A stretch of DNA of 64,000 bases from Aricia agestis (taxonomy: Eukaryota > Arthropoda > Insecta > Lepidoptera > Lycaenidae), in the NCBI RefSeq assembly GCF_905147365.1, contig NC_056428.1:20180001-20244000 (forward strand), written 5' to 3'. The first letter of the stretch is position 1; the number at the start of each line of letters is the position of its first letter. Positions 21,916-33,933 of this stretch are shown here, piece after piece. The notes under the pieces were generated by a model. It searched no databases and was not told the origin of the DNA. It saw only the letters and a program-made list of their open reading frames with translations. A program made the position numbers and the translations under genes.

Positions 21916-22857
21916 CTATTTTTCCCAAGGTGTGCTGTCATTGAGAAAATCAGTTACCTTATAATAAGCCTTAGCACACAAACGTTCTTTAACAACTTTT
22001 TTAAATTTATTAATTGAAGGATTTTGGACGTTTTCTGGGATTTTATTGTATAAGCATACACATAGACCTTTGAAAGATTTGTTTACGTTGCTCAGCCTGG
22101 TTATTGGTATATCTAGCTTGTGCTTATTATTAGTGTTCCTGCAGTGAATGTCACTTTTCATTTTAAAATTATTTACATTTTTTTTCACGTATAGCACATT
22201 GTCCAAAATGTATTGAGAGATTACGGTTAAAATTCTTATTTCTTTAAACTTTTCTCTGAGAGACTCAAAGGATGAAATTTTATAAATGGATCGTATAGCT
22301 CGCTTCTGCAGCACAAATATTGTGTTAATATCAGCAGCACTTCCCCATAATAGAATGCCGTAAGACATTCTACTATGAAAATAACTATAATAAATTAATT
22401 TCGCCGCGTCTTCATCACAAATTTCTCTAATTTTTCTGACTGCATATGCTGCGGAACTGAGCTTATCAGCCAGTTTGGCAATATGAGGACCCCACTGTAA
22501 TTTGTAATCTAGTGTTACTCCCAAAAATACAGTATTGTCAACGAGATTCATTTTCTCATCATTTAATAGTAAATTGGTTTGCACTTGCTTAACATTTGGC
22601 AAGGTACCTAAATCTTAAACATTTCGTTTTTTTAGAATTTAAATTAAATTATTCACATTAAACCAATTTACTATTTTTTAAAGAGCAATATTACCTCGTC
22701 ATAATTTGACTGTTGTCGCTTCACCTTAAAAATAAGTGAAGTGTCATCAGTAAAAAGTACTATCTCGTTATTATTGCCCTTAACTAGATAAGGTAAGTCA
22801 TTTATATAGATGAGAAAAAGAAACGGACCCAAAATGGATCCCTGTGGGACACCTAAT
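21916..22857 (-). pseudogene. LINE reverse transcriptase, palm and C-terminal part
   Basis: After a frame break at about 22,862 the reading resumes with GVPQGSILGPFLF and IYINDL, then LFTDDTS. The latter is the catalytic motif, with T in place of the usual A of FADD (22,743-22,754). A further shift or stop near 22,610-22,690 leads to an open 228-codon stretch with FLGVTLDYKLQWGPHI, LLWGSA and LQKRAIRSI, typical of the RT thumb and connection in CR1/Jockey-type LINEs. The protein ends in a stop at 21,916, followed by about 250 bp of 3' UTR. Confidence 0.75.
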
Positions 22858-22858
22858 T

Positions 22859-23299
22859 CTATTTTGTTCCAGTTCCAGTGGACCTTTTACTATTGACTTC
22901 AACCCTTTGAGTCCTGTTCCTCAAATAAGATGTCAAAAGGTTGAGTGCCGAGTCCCTTACGCCATAGTGATGCAATTTCCTGATCAATGTAGCATGATCA
23001 ACACAATCAAATGCCTTGGAGAGGTCGCAAAATACACCTAATGCATCTCGCGACTCCTCCCAAGCTTCAAATATACTACAAAGAAGACCTATACCAGCAT
23101 CCGTAGTGGAACGACCCTTAGTAAAACCGTATTGATTATTATGCAATAAGTTATTAGAGTTAAAATGTACTAACAATTGTTTTAAAATTATTTTTTCAAA
23201 TATTTTACTAAAAGTCGGTAAAATAGATATAGGCCTATAATTTGGCGGATCAGATTTAATTCCAGCTTTGAATAAAGGTACCACCTTGCTATGTTTCAT
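22859..23299 (-). pseudogene. LINE reverse transcriptase, fingers and motif A
   Basis: An open 146-codon piece contains PNYRPISILPTFSKIFEK, QYGFTKGRSTTDA and FCDLSKAFDCVDH (motif A with its catalytic D). It ends at a TAG that arises in an A-run. One base more would keep the frame into the next RT motif, so a single-base deletion is likely. Confidence 0.8.
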
Positions 23300-23803
23300 T
23301 AAATCAGGAAAAACACCATTCTTTATACAGTCATTAAAAATATTGGCCAGACAAGGAGCTACGATGTCAATTATTGATTTAATAATCTTAGTAGGGAGAT
23401 TCTCAATAATTTAAAGATGTTAATAATGTCTTTATAATCAATTTCTCTAAACTTAAAATTGACATCACATTCCTTTACCTACTCTCTGAGTAATTTTTCA
23501 GCCTCTGCAGGCGAAGAATTTAAATTTTTGTTGTTGAGACTGGAATGTCAGCAAAAAAAATTTCAAAAACCGCCGCAACTTCTACGTCACTAGTATTTTT
23601 TTTATTTTCAAAATAAAGTTCAAATTCCGAGTTACGACAGGTGACGTTTCCGGTCTCACCAGCTATAACTTTCCATGTTGCTTTTATTTTATTTTTCGAA
23701 TTCTTGATTTTATTTTTTAAATAAAGAGATTTGGCAGCATTACATACTTTCTTAAAAATTTTAGAATAATTTTTAACGTATATTTTAAATGTTTCATTGT
23801 TAT

Positions 23804-24010
23804 TTACAGATTTTTCATCATTTTTATTCCTTTAGTAGCCCATTTAATAAAATCACTTTTTTTGTTAATAGTTTTAACCGTCTTAGAAGTAAATATAGAA
23901 TTAAATTGGGTTCTTATTTCTTTAAATAATTTATTATAAGCTTCATCGGAGCTATAAGATTCACCCAACAATGGAATGTTTGAATTTAGATTGCTTCTAA
24001 ATTTTATCAA
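23804..24010 (-). pseudogene. LINE linker between endonuclease and RT
   Basis: The frame contains SSDEAYNKLFKEI and SDFIKWATKGIK. The latter is a variant of the KPWITKGI linker motif common between the endonuclease and RT domains of CR1/Jockey LINEs. It is bounded by stops on both sides. The 23,300-23,800 stretch is the continuing but scrambled linker. Confidence 0.55.
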
Positions 24011-24083
24011 TACGTTTTGTGTTCACAGGAATAAACACAAACTTTTGTTTTTGTTTACTTTCACAATTAATGTCAAAAGATGC

Positions 24084-24698
24084 CTACTGACCGTAGTGAT
24101 CAGAGCTAAGCTTATTAATCATGTCTTTTATACACGGTGTGAGATTAGTAAATATATTAGCTATACAAGTAGCCGTTGTGTCACACACTCTAGTCGGCTT
24201 ATCAAACAAATGAAAAAGGTTATACGATTTAAACAAGGATGTGAATCTAACCGTATTGGTGTCTGAATTTAATATGTTAATGTTAAAATCTCCGCATATA
24301 ATAACCTTTTTGTTAGATGAACATACTTTTGACAATATTTGTTCCATAGTTTGTTCAAACAAATCGTATAACCCTGATGGAGGCCTGTATACGCTAATAA
24401 TAATAAGCTGACTTAACTTTAAGCAGGCCACTTATGTTATCCGTTCAGTAGAGAGACTTACAATATCTGTACGTTCCTTATATTTTAATTTTTTTCTAAT
24501 TAATATCAAAGAGCCACCTCTAATGGCGTTTTTTCTACTGAACGAACTTGCTACTTGGTGATCATGGAGATTGAAAATGAGTTCATGGTCCCTAAACCAG
24601 TGTTCTGAAATACAAATAATATCAATATTGAACTCTTTTAGAAACAACTCAATTTCAAGCTCTTTACCTACCATTCCTTGTAAATTCTGATGCACCAA
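24084..24698 (-). pseudogene. LINE APE-type endonuclease
   Basis: A single frame broken by one in-frame TAA at 24,432-24,434. Motifs in order are NLQG (start of domain), CISEHW (metal-binding E), GGSLILIRK, ISVYRPPSG, ICGDFNIN and SSDHYG (catalytic D-H near the end). The order and content are those of apurinic-type endonucleases of LINEs, which nick target DNA before reverse transcription. The nonsense codon alone would abolish the protein. Confidence 0.8.
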
Positions 24699-24805
24699 GT
24701 TAAATACATGCTTATTACTGTTATTAATTTTCCTTGTGTTACTTTTGGTAGGATTTTGTACAAGTAAACTATTTGTTCAAGAGTCATTCTCTATTGTCTT
24801 ATGAC

Positions 24806-25213
24806 TTAATTTAAATAATTTGTTGGAACATATTCCAACTCGTTACTTCTAGTACACTGCTCAATAGGAGCCGAAGTTAAAATTTCATTATTTGGAATAT
24901 TTTCCAAGTTGGTACTAAATGTCATACTATTATGACTAAGCTGCTCAATAGAAGCAGCTGCTGTCTTACTAGCCAAGTACTTGGCTGAGTTCAAATACAA
25001 AAAAGTTGATAACGTACTTGCTATAAGTCTACAAAAATAATAAGATAGATAATATCTACCTAGTGTCAACTTACATATTTTATGATTTAGAATATTGTTA
25101 ATGTCAATTATATTAATTTTGTTATTATGTCCATTTAATAATATACAATTGTTGTTAACAGCAGCATACAATTGGCTGTTAAGCTGATACCTAAGTTTGT
25201 TTTCCTGAGGCAA
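24806..25213 (-). other. Unassigned frame upstream of LINE endonuclease
   Basis: A 135-codon open frame, low in complexity and rich in N, L and I, without a zinc knuckle or esterase motif. By position it could be the end of LINE ORF1 or the start of ORF2. No domain supports either. Confidence 0.25.
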
Positions 25214-25326
25214 CCCTTTTATGCTTATAAGGAAATGTAAATAATATCACCTTACTAATATTTTGTAATTTATTTAATAATTGTATGTAATTTTCCATAT
25301 CTTTACTATTCACAATTCCCCGTCTT

Positions 25327-25398
25327 ATTATTGATAAGATAATAAATCTTATCAATAATTATTTATAATTACTAATTATAAATAATTATTGATAAGAT
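25327..25398. repeat. Nested palindrome ATTGATAAGATAATAAATCTTA
   Basis: The inner pair TTGATAAGAT / ATCTTATCAA and an outer pair TTATCAATAATTATTTATAA / its mirror overlap across 72 bp. It can form alternative cruciforms. Confidence 0.6.
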
Positions 25399-26514
25399 TA
25401 GAATGTAAATATCCATCCATACTTATATTATAAGGGGAGCTATATTTTTTTGAGCTATTATTTAATTATTGAAATGATAACATATCATATATCATCATAA
25501 TAATATGATCAGTTAAAAAATATATTGAGCAGTTATCTACGAATAATAAAAACTATATAATTCGTAGGTAGTTATTTAATTTAATAGCGGTTGATTAATT
25601 ATTGCGACAGTAAACCATGAATAGTAATAAAAATCAATTAGTCGGTTATTGTCAATTCTAAAAATAATGGAGCAGTCCAATAACTGAATGAGCGGTAAAA
25701 ATGGTGGAATGAGGTTCGATAAATAGTTTGGCAGAACATAACGCGCGCGGCGGTGACACCAAATTTTTGTTTCTTTTCTTCGCTTTACATGTATCCTTTC
25801 TTTCTATAGCCATTTAGTTATTGAGTCACTAAACCAATGAATTTGATAGATTAGGTTGTGAAACTAGTCACACAACCGAATCAGCCACCCCGACCTAATA
25901 TTGTGCACACACTTGGGCATAATAAACGACTCTTTTTGGTTTCAATGAAACCGTCCACAGGGAAGCGATTAATCGGATCGTAACATAGTGGACAAGAAAG
26001 TGTTGATTTTTGGTGTGAATGCACTTTGTTAGTGTCGCATGTACGAAGTGAATAAAATATATACCAATCATCGACCTTTTGAACGCCATACGTGCTTGCC
26101 CGCTTTTGTAGCATTTTAAAGCAACGGTCATAGAAAATAGCTTTTATTCCTTTTGTTGCTTTTAGTTTATATTTTTCTCTGTAAGATCACGGAACCCGTA
26201 ATGAACTTAGGTTTCGAGAAACTGTGCCGTCGGAGAAATTTATTCATAGGCTCTCTTATTTGGTCAACTGTTGTGCTTCTTTTATTGAAAGCTCTGCAAC
26301 ATTCTTCTGGTATCTTGTACAAGTCAATGTAATCGTGATCTGTCGACTGGGCTTGACATAATTGAAAATTGTCTTTGTACTTTCATAGACTAAAATAAAT
26401 AATCTTACTCGTGAATGTAAGAAAAACTATTTTTGGAAGCCGTAACTTTTGTTGGGGAAATACTTTTTTATTCTTCTCGGTCCAGTTGTTATGGAGAAAC
26501 CAGAAGTATGGCAT
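25399..26514. other. No gene seen
   Basis: AT-rich sequence. The 25,881-26,131 short frames on the minus strand overlap each other in different phases and have no domain. No matched repeat. Confidence 0.45.
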
Positions 26515-26700
26515 ACTTAATAATATAAAACTGAAAGTGTATCTGTCTGTTTGTTACCTCTGCACGCACAACCGGCTGAACCGATTTTACTGAAATTTGG
26601 AAAGGAGATACTTTGAATCCCGGAAAAGGACATAAAATATATATATCTTTTATCCAGATAAATATTACGGCACCCGTGCGATAAACGAATTTTGGCGACG
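26515..26700 (+). mobile_element. Helitron family H, 3' end lost
   Basis: AATAATATAAAACTGAAAGT, CTGTCTGT, CGGCTGAACCGATTTTACTG and CGATAAACGAATTTTGGCG follow the family H order. The CTAG end is missing after GGCGACGTGACG. Confidence 0.6.
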
Positions 26701-27057
26701 TGACGCTCAGATGCATAATATTATTTTCTAAATTCGAGACGTCTTACAAAATATAATATTCTGTCAAATCCATACACGTCGCGTTGCGTCTGATTTGACC
26801 CTTAGAAACGAAAATACACGAACACACGAATAAAACCTTGGGAGAATTAATTTCCAAATCTTTAACGAACGATATGTATATTAAGCGAATGGGATATCGC
26901 CAATTCAGAGAGCACGTAATCAAATCTCATACGAGAATGGCTTTGAATACTAAATACTAATATTACTTGAGTGCGTATAATAATAACTCCCACATTGGTT
27001 TCGGTGACGGTGGCCATATTCATTGAAACCAGGCCAGTTACGCAGGAATAATTTTAT
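26701..27057. other. No feature seen
   Basis: No supportable exon or matched repeat. Confidence 0.45.
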
Positions 27058-27250
27058 AGTTCCCAAGTGTGTGCGCAGTACATAAGAACACTATCTATTC
27101 CTTTACTCTCATAACCCAGTGGGACTGGCGAGTGGGAAGAGATCAGGCGCAGGACCGACTTTTTACATGCCCATCCGACGCTTGGATCATCCGTGTTAGA
27201 CAATCAGGTGATCAGCCTGCATTGTCCTAATCAAACTTGGAAATAATATT
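27058..27250 (-). mobile_element. SINE family U, 3' part
   Basis: On the minus strand CTGATCACCTGATTGTC leads to AAGTCGGTCCTGCGCCTGAT, then TTCTTATGTACTGCGCACAC. This is the body also seen at 1-405 and 9,082-9,690. The tRNA-like head is absent. Confidence 0.6.
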
Positions 27251-27527
27251 ATTATGTTTCCAACGCGGTAGCTATAATATTATGATTCACCCTAAACAAA
27301 AAAAAATGGCATACAAAATTGGTATTTTACCAAACGAAATATAAAAAAAAACCGTACAAAATGGCGGCGGTACACTTCGCGGAGAGAATAAGATTAAGTC
27401 GGGAGTGGATTCAAAACGAAACACATCAGTCAGTATTGCGAGGAGGTTCTGTAACTGTGGAAGAATAATTTAGCTCCTGTGTTGCCAGGGTCGATATTTC
27501 CCTGGTATACGTAAGATTTGGGTTTTT
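27251..27527. other. No feature seen
   Basis: Contains a short AT-rich spacer and CCTGTGTTGCCAGGGTCG, with no further match. Confidence 0.4.
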
Positions 27528-27843
27528 AGGGTTCCGTAGCCAAATTGATAAGTAGATGTAGTCTGTGAACTTCATTAAGATTTTGATATAAAAATGGAAA
27601 AAGTATTAAAAATTTTAGGGGTCCCCATAGATACAACTGAAACAAAAAAAAAATTTCATCTTACCTACGAGTATGCGTACCTATCTATGGATAGGTCTTC
27701 AAAATCATATTGAGGTTTCTAATATTATTTTTTTCTAATCTGAACAGTTTGCGAGAGAGACACTTCCAAAGTGGTAAAATGTGTTTCCCCCTCCTCTAAC
27801 TTCTACAGTAGAGGCATAATAATTCTAAAAAATATAATAATAT

Positions 27844-27916
<73 letters not shown>

Positions 27917-28456
27917 ATGGTACGGGTACAATTATTCATAAACTGCAAATGTAACTTTGTAATCCTATACATTTATATAGGATTACAAAGTTATTTACGA
28001 AGTTAGTGGATCTAGAAAACTGGACAGAAATTTTGAAATATTTGATTTTTTCCTTGATTTAGACACTAAACACTAACTATATTCTAAGTTTGAAGGTTCT
28101 GTGTCTGCTAGAAGTGCCTTAGACTTTTAGTGATCGGTCAGTCAGTCAGTCAGTGACAAAATTAAGAAACTTTAACAGTTTCAGCTCTTAAACTACTCGT
28201 TCAAATTGAATAAAAATTTAAATATACCATATTTATACAATGCTTGCTTGACAACTGAAAATTCAGGCTTGTTGGTTTATCCCCAACGAAGTTATAAGGA
28301 GTCAAAAAGAGCCTGAATTGGTTCGAAAAAAGGATGGTACGGCCGTGCCGGTTTTTTGCTCGACTTGGCAGGGGCACTGCCGTGCCCCCAGATTTAACTT
28401 TCATTGAATCAACTAAAATATAAAAATTAATCCAAACACTTATTGCTGCTGCGGAT
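27528..28456 (+). repeat. Repeat family W split by X element and AT microsatellite
   Basis: Family W is a relative of V. It starts TTAGGGTTCCGTAGCC and contains GGGGTCCCCATAGATACAAC and GAGAGACACTTCCAAAGTGG. W ends in TTATTGCTGCTGCGGA. Here the X element (about 27,846-28,391) separates the two parts. Complete W copies are at 32,174 and 55,404. Confidence 0.65.
27846..28391 (-). mobile_element. Helitron-like family X, with (AT)n at its 3' end
   Basis: Matches 56,356-56,879 in reverse. It includes TAACTTTGTAATCC and its mirror GGATTACAAAGTTA around a short loop, (GTCA)n, and the end GGCACTGCCGTGCCCCCAGA. The CTAG end has been replaced by a run of about 35 AT pairs (27,846-27,915). Confidence 0.6.
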
Positions 28457-28580
28457 CTTAAAGTATCTGGATGCCAAATTCCAGCACAATCGGATGATTG
28501 GTATAGCTAAGCATCATCAGGACGTAACAGATTCATAGACGTACAGGCAGACAAATCCTTTAGCATTTAAATATTATAAG
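28454..28580 (-). mobile_element. Helitron family H fragment
   Basis: TTAAAGTATCTGGATGCCAA and CAGGCAGACAAATCCTTTAGC, then ATTTAAATATTATAAG, match the 5' half of family H on the minus strand. It abuts the truncated W repeat. Confidence 0.45.
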
Positions 28581-30047
28581 ACCCGTGAACCTTACAAATC
28601 TTTCCTGGCATTGCACGAATATTTCAAAACCAAAATTTGGCAAATTGGTTTAGCCGATCTCGAGTTTTAGGGAGACTAAAAAAAATGAAATCCATGATTA
28701 TTTCCCAGTATGGTGGATACAATATCATTAGATTTAACTATAAGCATATTAGTGTATTGCATTTAAACACGATTTGCGGATACGCTGGCGTTAAACGTAG
28801 AATACTCGGCGTAGTTAAGTGGTTTCAGCGTTTACAGTGCTCTCCAGTATTAGGTTTAGTTTCGTGATGAATATACCCCATTCACTACAATATTGAACTT
28901 ATCGCCGTATTGTTAGTCGAAACTTTCACGACGAAATCACCCAGGTATAATTACAAGGAAAGGTTAAATCATTGCAAAATGTGCTTTGCTTTAGAGTATT
29001 TTATGTGATGGTACTAGTATTAAGATATCTAGTTTAGAAGTTATGAGGGGACTGATGAACATCGATAGCCTCATACATACAACATAATATTATGTACCAT
29101 CACGGTGTTTTGTCATTTGGTTGTATTATGTCATTTCAATTAGTCGCGATCTGTCGGCTAGGTTTGGCATAACGCGACGAAATTACGCAGGTCCACCATT
29201 TGGCTATGAATCAACTTCAATTACAATACGTAAATAGGTAAAAATCAAAACACTCTTTTATGCTCTACCGTAATCTGATAACAAATAAGAAAATAAAAAT
29301 ATCTTATTATTAAACATACCTACTAAGGACAAGACACATCCAAAGTTTATAGCAACACAAAATAATTGTAACAAAACAATTTGACATGCCACACTAACTA
29401 AATAAAATAAATAAAAACATGTTTATTAAACATACATAGTTAACGGATTTAACTACGTCACATACTTAATCGGTTATAATATTATGAGGAATATATTACG
29501 GTGACACTTCCGCGTTTTGTTTTGACATTTATGTTAATTGCAATTTGGTTATTCTGTCAAGTAGATTTTCACACGGTCTATTAAACAAAGAAAATAACGA
29601 AGATAAGTTAATCTGAAGTGAATATAGAAGCCGTAGAACCTGTAAATATTTTAAGCAAACTCGAGCACCGTAATAATTGTTAAAGATAATAAGAACTTCC
29701 AGTAATCTCCACACGGTCCCAAAAGTATTCGTTATAATCGAAAGAATAATATTATCAGAGGAGCAAAATTTTATGTTAGTTTTTTTTCTCTAAAATGGCA
29801 AAGTTTACAAAATTCGTAACCCCCAAGGGATACATTAGATGGAACGCCCTCAGGCTCTACGAAATAAACAGAACAGACGTTTGAGCATACGTGCCTACCT
29901 TTAATGGATGTATTATTTTACACAATATAATGATGGCTGTTTTGTAATTTGTTGTTAAATCGCTTGTATTTTCGCGGGATTGTATAGTGTGTCTCTGCTA
30001 TATTAGGTAGCATAAGTTATTAATAAGTTAGTTAATAAAGATCATTA
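28581..30047. other. No gene seen
   Basis: Almost 1.5 kb without a recognised repeat or exon. Short frames at 28,637-28,867 and 29,529-29,714 lack domains. Confidence 0.45.
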
Positions 30048-30425
30048 GCCACGTACTGACTGAGCGAGCAGCCTCAAGAGGCAATTCGTCGGTCGGTCAA
30101 GACGTGCCCCGCCGAGGCCAACGTACGGTCGACCTCGCCCGAGCGTGCCGCGGCCCGAGCCGAAAGTTGTTGGTTTTTGTCGAATATGCTCAAAGGCGCC
30201 TCGGTACGTTTGCCGCGCTCACACGAGACGGTAGTGTTTTGCCTCGCTTATTCGTGTGTGTTTCAAGTTAAAATGAGCGTCAATGCTTGCTATACCTTAC
30301 AGTGGCTCGGACGTGCCGCACGAGGCAGCCTCGTATTAAAGACCAAGGCCGCCTCGCGCGGCAAGCGTACTGCGGCAAATGTCCGAGGCTGCCTCGCGAG
30401 GCTGCTCGCTTGATCAGTACGCGGC
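30048..30425. mobile_element. GC-rich TA-site MITE
   Basis: TA flanks both sides. GCCACGTACTGACTGAGCGA mirrors GCCGCGTACTGATCAAGCGA on the other strand, continuing into GCAGCCTC. The interior is strongly GC-rich with repeated GCCTCG / CGAGGC words, unlike its AT-rich surroundings. A 78-codon frame inside has no domain. Confidence 0.65.
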
Positions 30426-30888
30426 TATTCAAGTAAAACACATCTTTCAAACAGTCTTCTGAAGTTTAATTATTGTAGGGATGGTTAGTTAAAAAGTTTC
30501 ATCGGCAAAATTTTAGAGAAAATGGGCAAAGAATTGCTGTTAATTTAGGCAACTTAGAGCTGTAATTCATAAAAACTTCAAAATTTCGGCAAAATTTCGT
30601 ATACGGACTCTTAATAACACACAGAATATGAATGGGATGTGTAACTTTTTAATTTGTAACCCATAATCTTGGAAGTTCGGACCGCTGGTGAAACAATGAA
30701 GAAACTTTTGATTGATAAGTTCATAAATCTGGACTCGCCAGCAGGTCAGGCCAAAGTTCGTGGAAGTTTATGGTTTTGTTATTGGCTAGTGCTAGATACA
30801 AGCTTTCGTACTCTGCTAGGTATCACTTACCGAGAAAACCTACGGTAAAGTAAAGTAATATAACGTAGTTAAATTCATATTTCTAACT
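30426..30888. other. No feature seen
   Basis: No matched repeat or exon. Confidence 0.45.
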
Positions 30889-31200
30889 GACTTCCAAAAA
30901 GGAGGAGGTTATATGTCCGGCTGTGGCTTTTTTTTTTGTAAGTTCAACGATTACTCCGCCGCGTTTGTGAACAGATCTTCAATTTTTTTTTTATTAGGTT
31001 TCACTCCAATTTGATCCCATTTTCAGAAAAATGGTGATCTGATGATGGGATCCATGAGTAATCGAAAGAACTCCTCAAAATGATGAAGATTGAGGACAGA
31101 AATAGTTGAGATTTAGCCGAATTCGGAAAAAGGCACTATTAGATAGGAAAAATTGTTTAATACTTTTTAGTTCATAATTAAGGATATTATTATTGTATTA
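30889..31200 (+). repeat. Helitron family J internal fragment
   Basis: AACTGACTTCCAAAAAGGAG, GGTGATCTGATGATGGGATC and ATGATGAAGATTGAGGACAG parallel the interiors of the J elements at 50,319 and 58,463. No terminal CTAG is present. Confidence 0.5.
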
Positions 31201-32173
31201 CTTACACTTCCCCTTTCCAAAATTCATGTTACTATTCCCGGAACAGAGGTGCCAAACGTTCCTTATATTTTATTCAATATTATTTACCTAACAATGTTTA
31301 CAATGCGACAATTATTTACATTTGCCCACGAATTTATTGTCAAAGCAAATATACCTTAGGTTGTATCAACATTGAGAATCAGATGTCGAAATTCTTTTCC
31401 GAACACCTTCGACCTGTGTCGGATTGGACTTTTACGTAAGTTATTTGAAGTTAATAATAATTGTTTCATATCGTTTAACCATCTTTGTAATTCACAGGTG
31501 GGTAAAAATGAAACTACACTACATAAAATCAATATGTAACCAAAGAAAAAATACCAACCTGTTAATTAATCTGATTGAAAACTCGATACTGAAACTGGCA
31601 ACTGAAATAGCGCATATCAAACGCATTCGCGAATTTTACAAAATCTGAAAAATTCACAAAATTGGACGGTTAACAAAAAATTCCCGAATACAGCCATCGC
31701 TTTGATTTGTTTATTAGCAAATAGCACGGATTCAAATATAAATTTAAATGCAATTTCGTTGTAAAAAACTCGTGTCGGACGCGAGGTATCTGCAATTTTC
31801 AATTGGCCTCCTCACAGTCCAATTATCAGCAATACCTCTATACAAAAAGATGAAGCTTGGCCATCTGCCAGATATCAATCGGAGCGATTTTCCACAAGCC
31901 GCGACCAATAGAACATGCAATACTTAAGTCAACAAACATTCACAATACACTTTTTTTTGTTGTAAATAACTACTAATTTGTACGGCTTATTCATTTTAAT
32001 GCACATATTGTATTATAGTATTCTGTTTGTTGATTTTTCGTTCACTGTTTTACTTTGTTTTCATAAAAATACTAACATGAAGTTTCAAATTTTCTATGTG
32101 AATATCTTGATTAAAACTTCTGTCTGTAAAGACTCATAATTTTATGATGTAGGTTTGTTATCAATACAATTTT
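31201..32173. other. No feature seen
   Basis: No matched repeat or supportable exon. A 74-codon + strand frame at 31,424 lacks a domain. Confidence 0.45.
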
Positions 32174-32826
32174 ATTAGGGTTCCGTAGCCCAATGGCTAA
32201 AAACGGAACTCTTATAGATTCGTCATGTCTGTCTGTCTGTCTGTCCGACCGTATGGGACAGCCACTTTTCTCCGAAACTATAAGAGCTATTATACTATTG
32301 AAACTTGGTAAGTAGATGTCATCTGTAAACCGCATTAAGATTTTGATACAAAAATGGAAAAAAAAAATTATTACCTCATAGGTACAACTGAAACAAAAAA
32401 AAAAATTTCATCTAACTTATGCGTGTGGGGTATCTATGGATATATTGTCTTCAAAAATCATATTTATTTCTGATGAAAAAAATGATTTTTCAAACCAGAA
32501 TAGTTTGCGAGAGAGAATCTTCCAAAGTGGTAAAATATGTGTGTCCCCCCCCCCCCCTCCAACTTCTAAAGTAGGGGCATGATACGTCTAACAAAAATAT
32601 ATGATGTACATATTTTCTACAAAAACTACCAACGAAAATTAGTTTGATCGAGATCTAGCAACTAGTTTTTTTAGGTGTCTTATCAGGTAAACCTTTATTT
32701 AACTCTCATTAAATCAACTGACGTATAAAAATAAATCAAAAACCTTTTAATTTCATAAAAATAAACCTTATTGCTGCTGCGGAACCCTTCATATTTGGCG
32801 AGTCCAACTCGCACTTGGCCGGTTTT
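32174..32826 (+). repeat. Repeat family W, full length
   Basis: Starts TTAGGGTTCCGTAGCC with GTCT repeats and CAGCCACTTTTCTCCGAAAC, and includes a long C-run (32,546-32,557). It ends CTGCTGCGGAACCC, then CTCGCACTTGGCCGGTTTT. Confidence 0.7.
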
Positions 32827-32917
32827 GGTATTAGAGCTTAAAAGAATAGTCTACATAACTAAAGTGCTTACCTTAATTCATCGTAATTTGGACATTATTC
32901 TACTCTTAAGACCATAA

Positions 32918-33068
32918 GGCTGCGTTGCCACTGAAGCGGAGCGGAGCTTAGCGGTGCCCGAATTGACCAATCGTGCTATTCCAGCGGCATGACAGCGAAG
33001 ATTTCGAGCATGGTGATTGGTGAATTCGGCACCGCTAAGCTCCGCTCCGCTTCAGTGGAAACGCAGCC
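32918..33068. mobile_element. TAA-site MITE (PIF/Harbinger-like), nearly perfect hairpin
   Basis: TAA lies at 32,915-32,917 and 33,069-33,071. The ends GGCTGCGTTGCCACTGAAGC and its mirror extend about 55 bp, through CGGAGCGGAGCTTAGCGGTG, with one or two mismatches. The 3-bp TWA target fits PIF/Harbinger. Confidence 0.75.
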
Positions 33069-33574
33069 TAAGACTACATTATGTTAGCAGCCTTATTCCC
33101 CAGCTATAGGTAATGATACATAATAATTAATGGAACCGCAATCATCAATTACGTTTACTTAACGTAAAACAATTACACACGTAAATAGTAATTATAAATA
33201 ATGATTCAACAATTCCGTACCAATAAAGGTTTGTTGGTGAGCGTTGGCAATAAATCCATATATTTCTCCAAACCAGACCGACCCATAAATTTCGACGTAT
33301 TTACTAAAATAAATTTCGTGTGTCTCGCGCACTATTGACATACAGCCTAATAGCAATCAGGCGGCTGCATTCTCCGAGGTATTAGAGTATTTAGTATGAA
33401 ATATGTAACAACGGTTTTGAGACTCCTTAGAATGTTCCACACCTGTGCACACGGTCTTGTGAATAGGATTTGATTTACGCGTACGGCCTAGCTCCAAGTC
33501 TAGACTCTAGACACTAGACACTAGACATGCGTTGCTAATGGAGTAACTTTCGGTTATGTTACCTCGTATCGAAA
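33069..33574. other. No feature seen
   Basis: Only short direct repeats (CTAGACTCTAGACACTAGACA near 33,500). Confidence 0.45.
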
Positions 33575-33811
33575 TATCTATATATATAAAACTCAAAGGT
33601 GACTGACTGATTGACATAGTGATCTATCAACGCACAGCCCAAACCACTGGACGGATCGGGCTGAAATTTGGCATGTAGGTAGATGTTATAACGTAGGCAT
33701 CTGCTAAGAAAGGATTTTGATAAATTCCAACCCTAAGGGGTTAAAATAGGGGATGAAAGTTTGTATATAATAATACTTCTTAACGCGAGCGAAGACGCGG
33801 GCAAGAGCTCG
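33575..33811 (+). mobile_element. Short Helitron (ATCTATATATATAAAACTCA type)
   Basis: Starts ATCTATATATATAAAACTC, carries GACTGACTGA and GGGCTGAAATTTGGCATGTA, and ends GCGAGCGAAGACGCGGGCAA, then GAGCTCG. CTCG stands where CTAG is expected, before T. Confidence 0.6.
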
Positions 33812-33933
33812 TTTTTTTATAAATTGATTTATACGGTATAGATATACGTAAATCTTAGTTTCTTTATTATGTTTTTATGACGTAAATTTTGGGTGTAATG
33901 TAGTGTTTTCGCTGATATTCTTCTTCCTCTCTT

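Larger units (their letters stand above)
21660..25213 (-). mobile_element. Decayed non-LTR retrotransposon (CR1/Jockey-like)
   Basis: From high to low coordinate on the minus strand come an unassigned 135-codon frame, an APE-type endonuclease, a linker, a reverse transcriptase, and a 3' region. The 3' region has the lepidopteran motif GAAGAACCGGCGTAAGAAAC (plus strand) and a tail of CATTTT repeats (21,667-21,687). Several frameshifts and stops break the ORF, so it is inactive. The exact clade is not resolvable by eye. The individual pieces are listed separately. Confidence 0.75.

Noticed and set aside
24806..25213. LINE ORF1 protein
   Set aside because: No zinc knuckle or esterase motif, and low complexity. 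Position alone is not enough.
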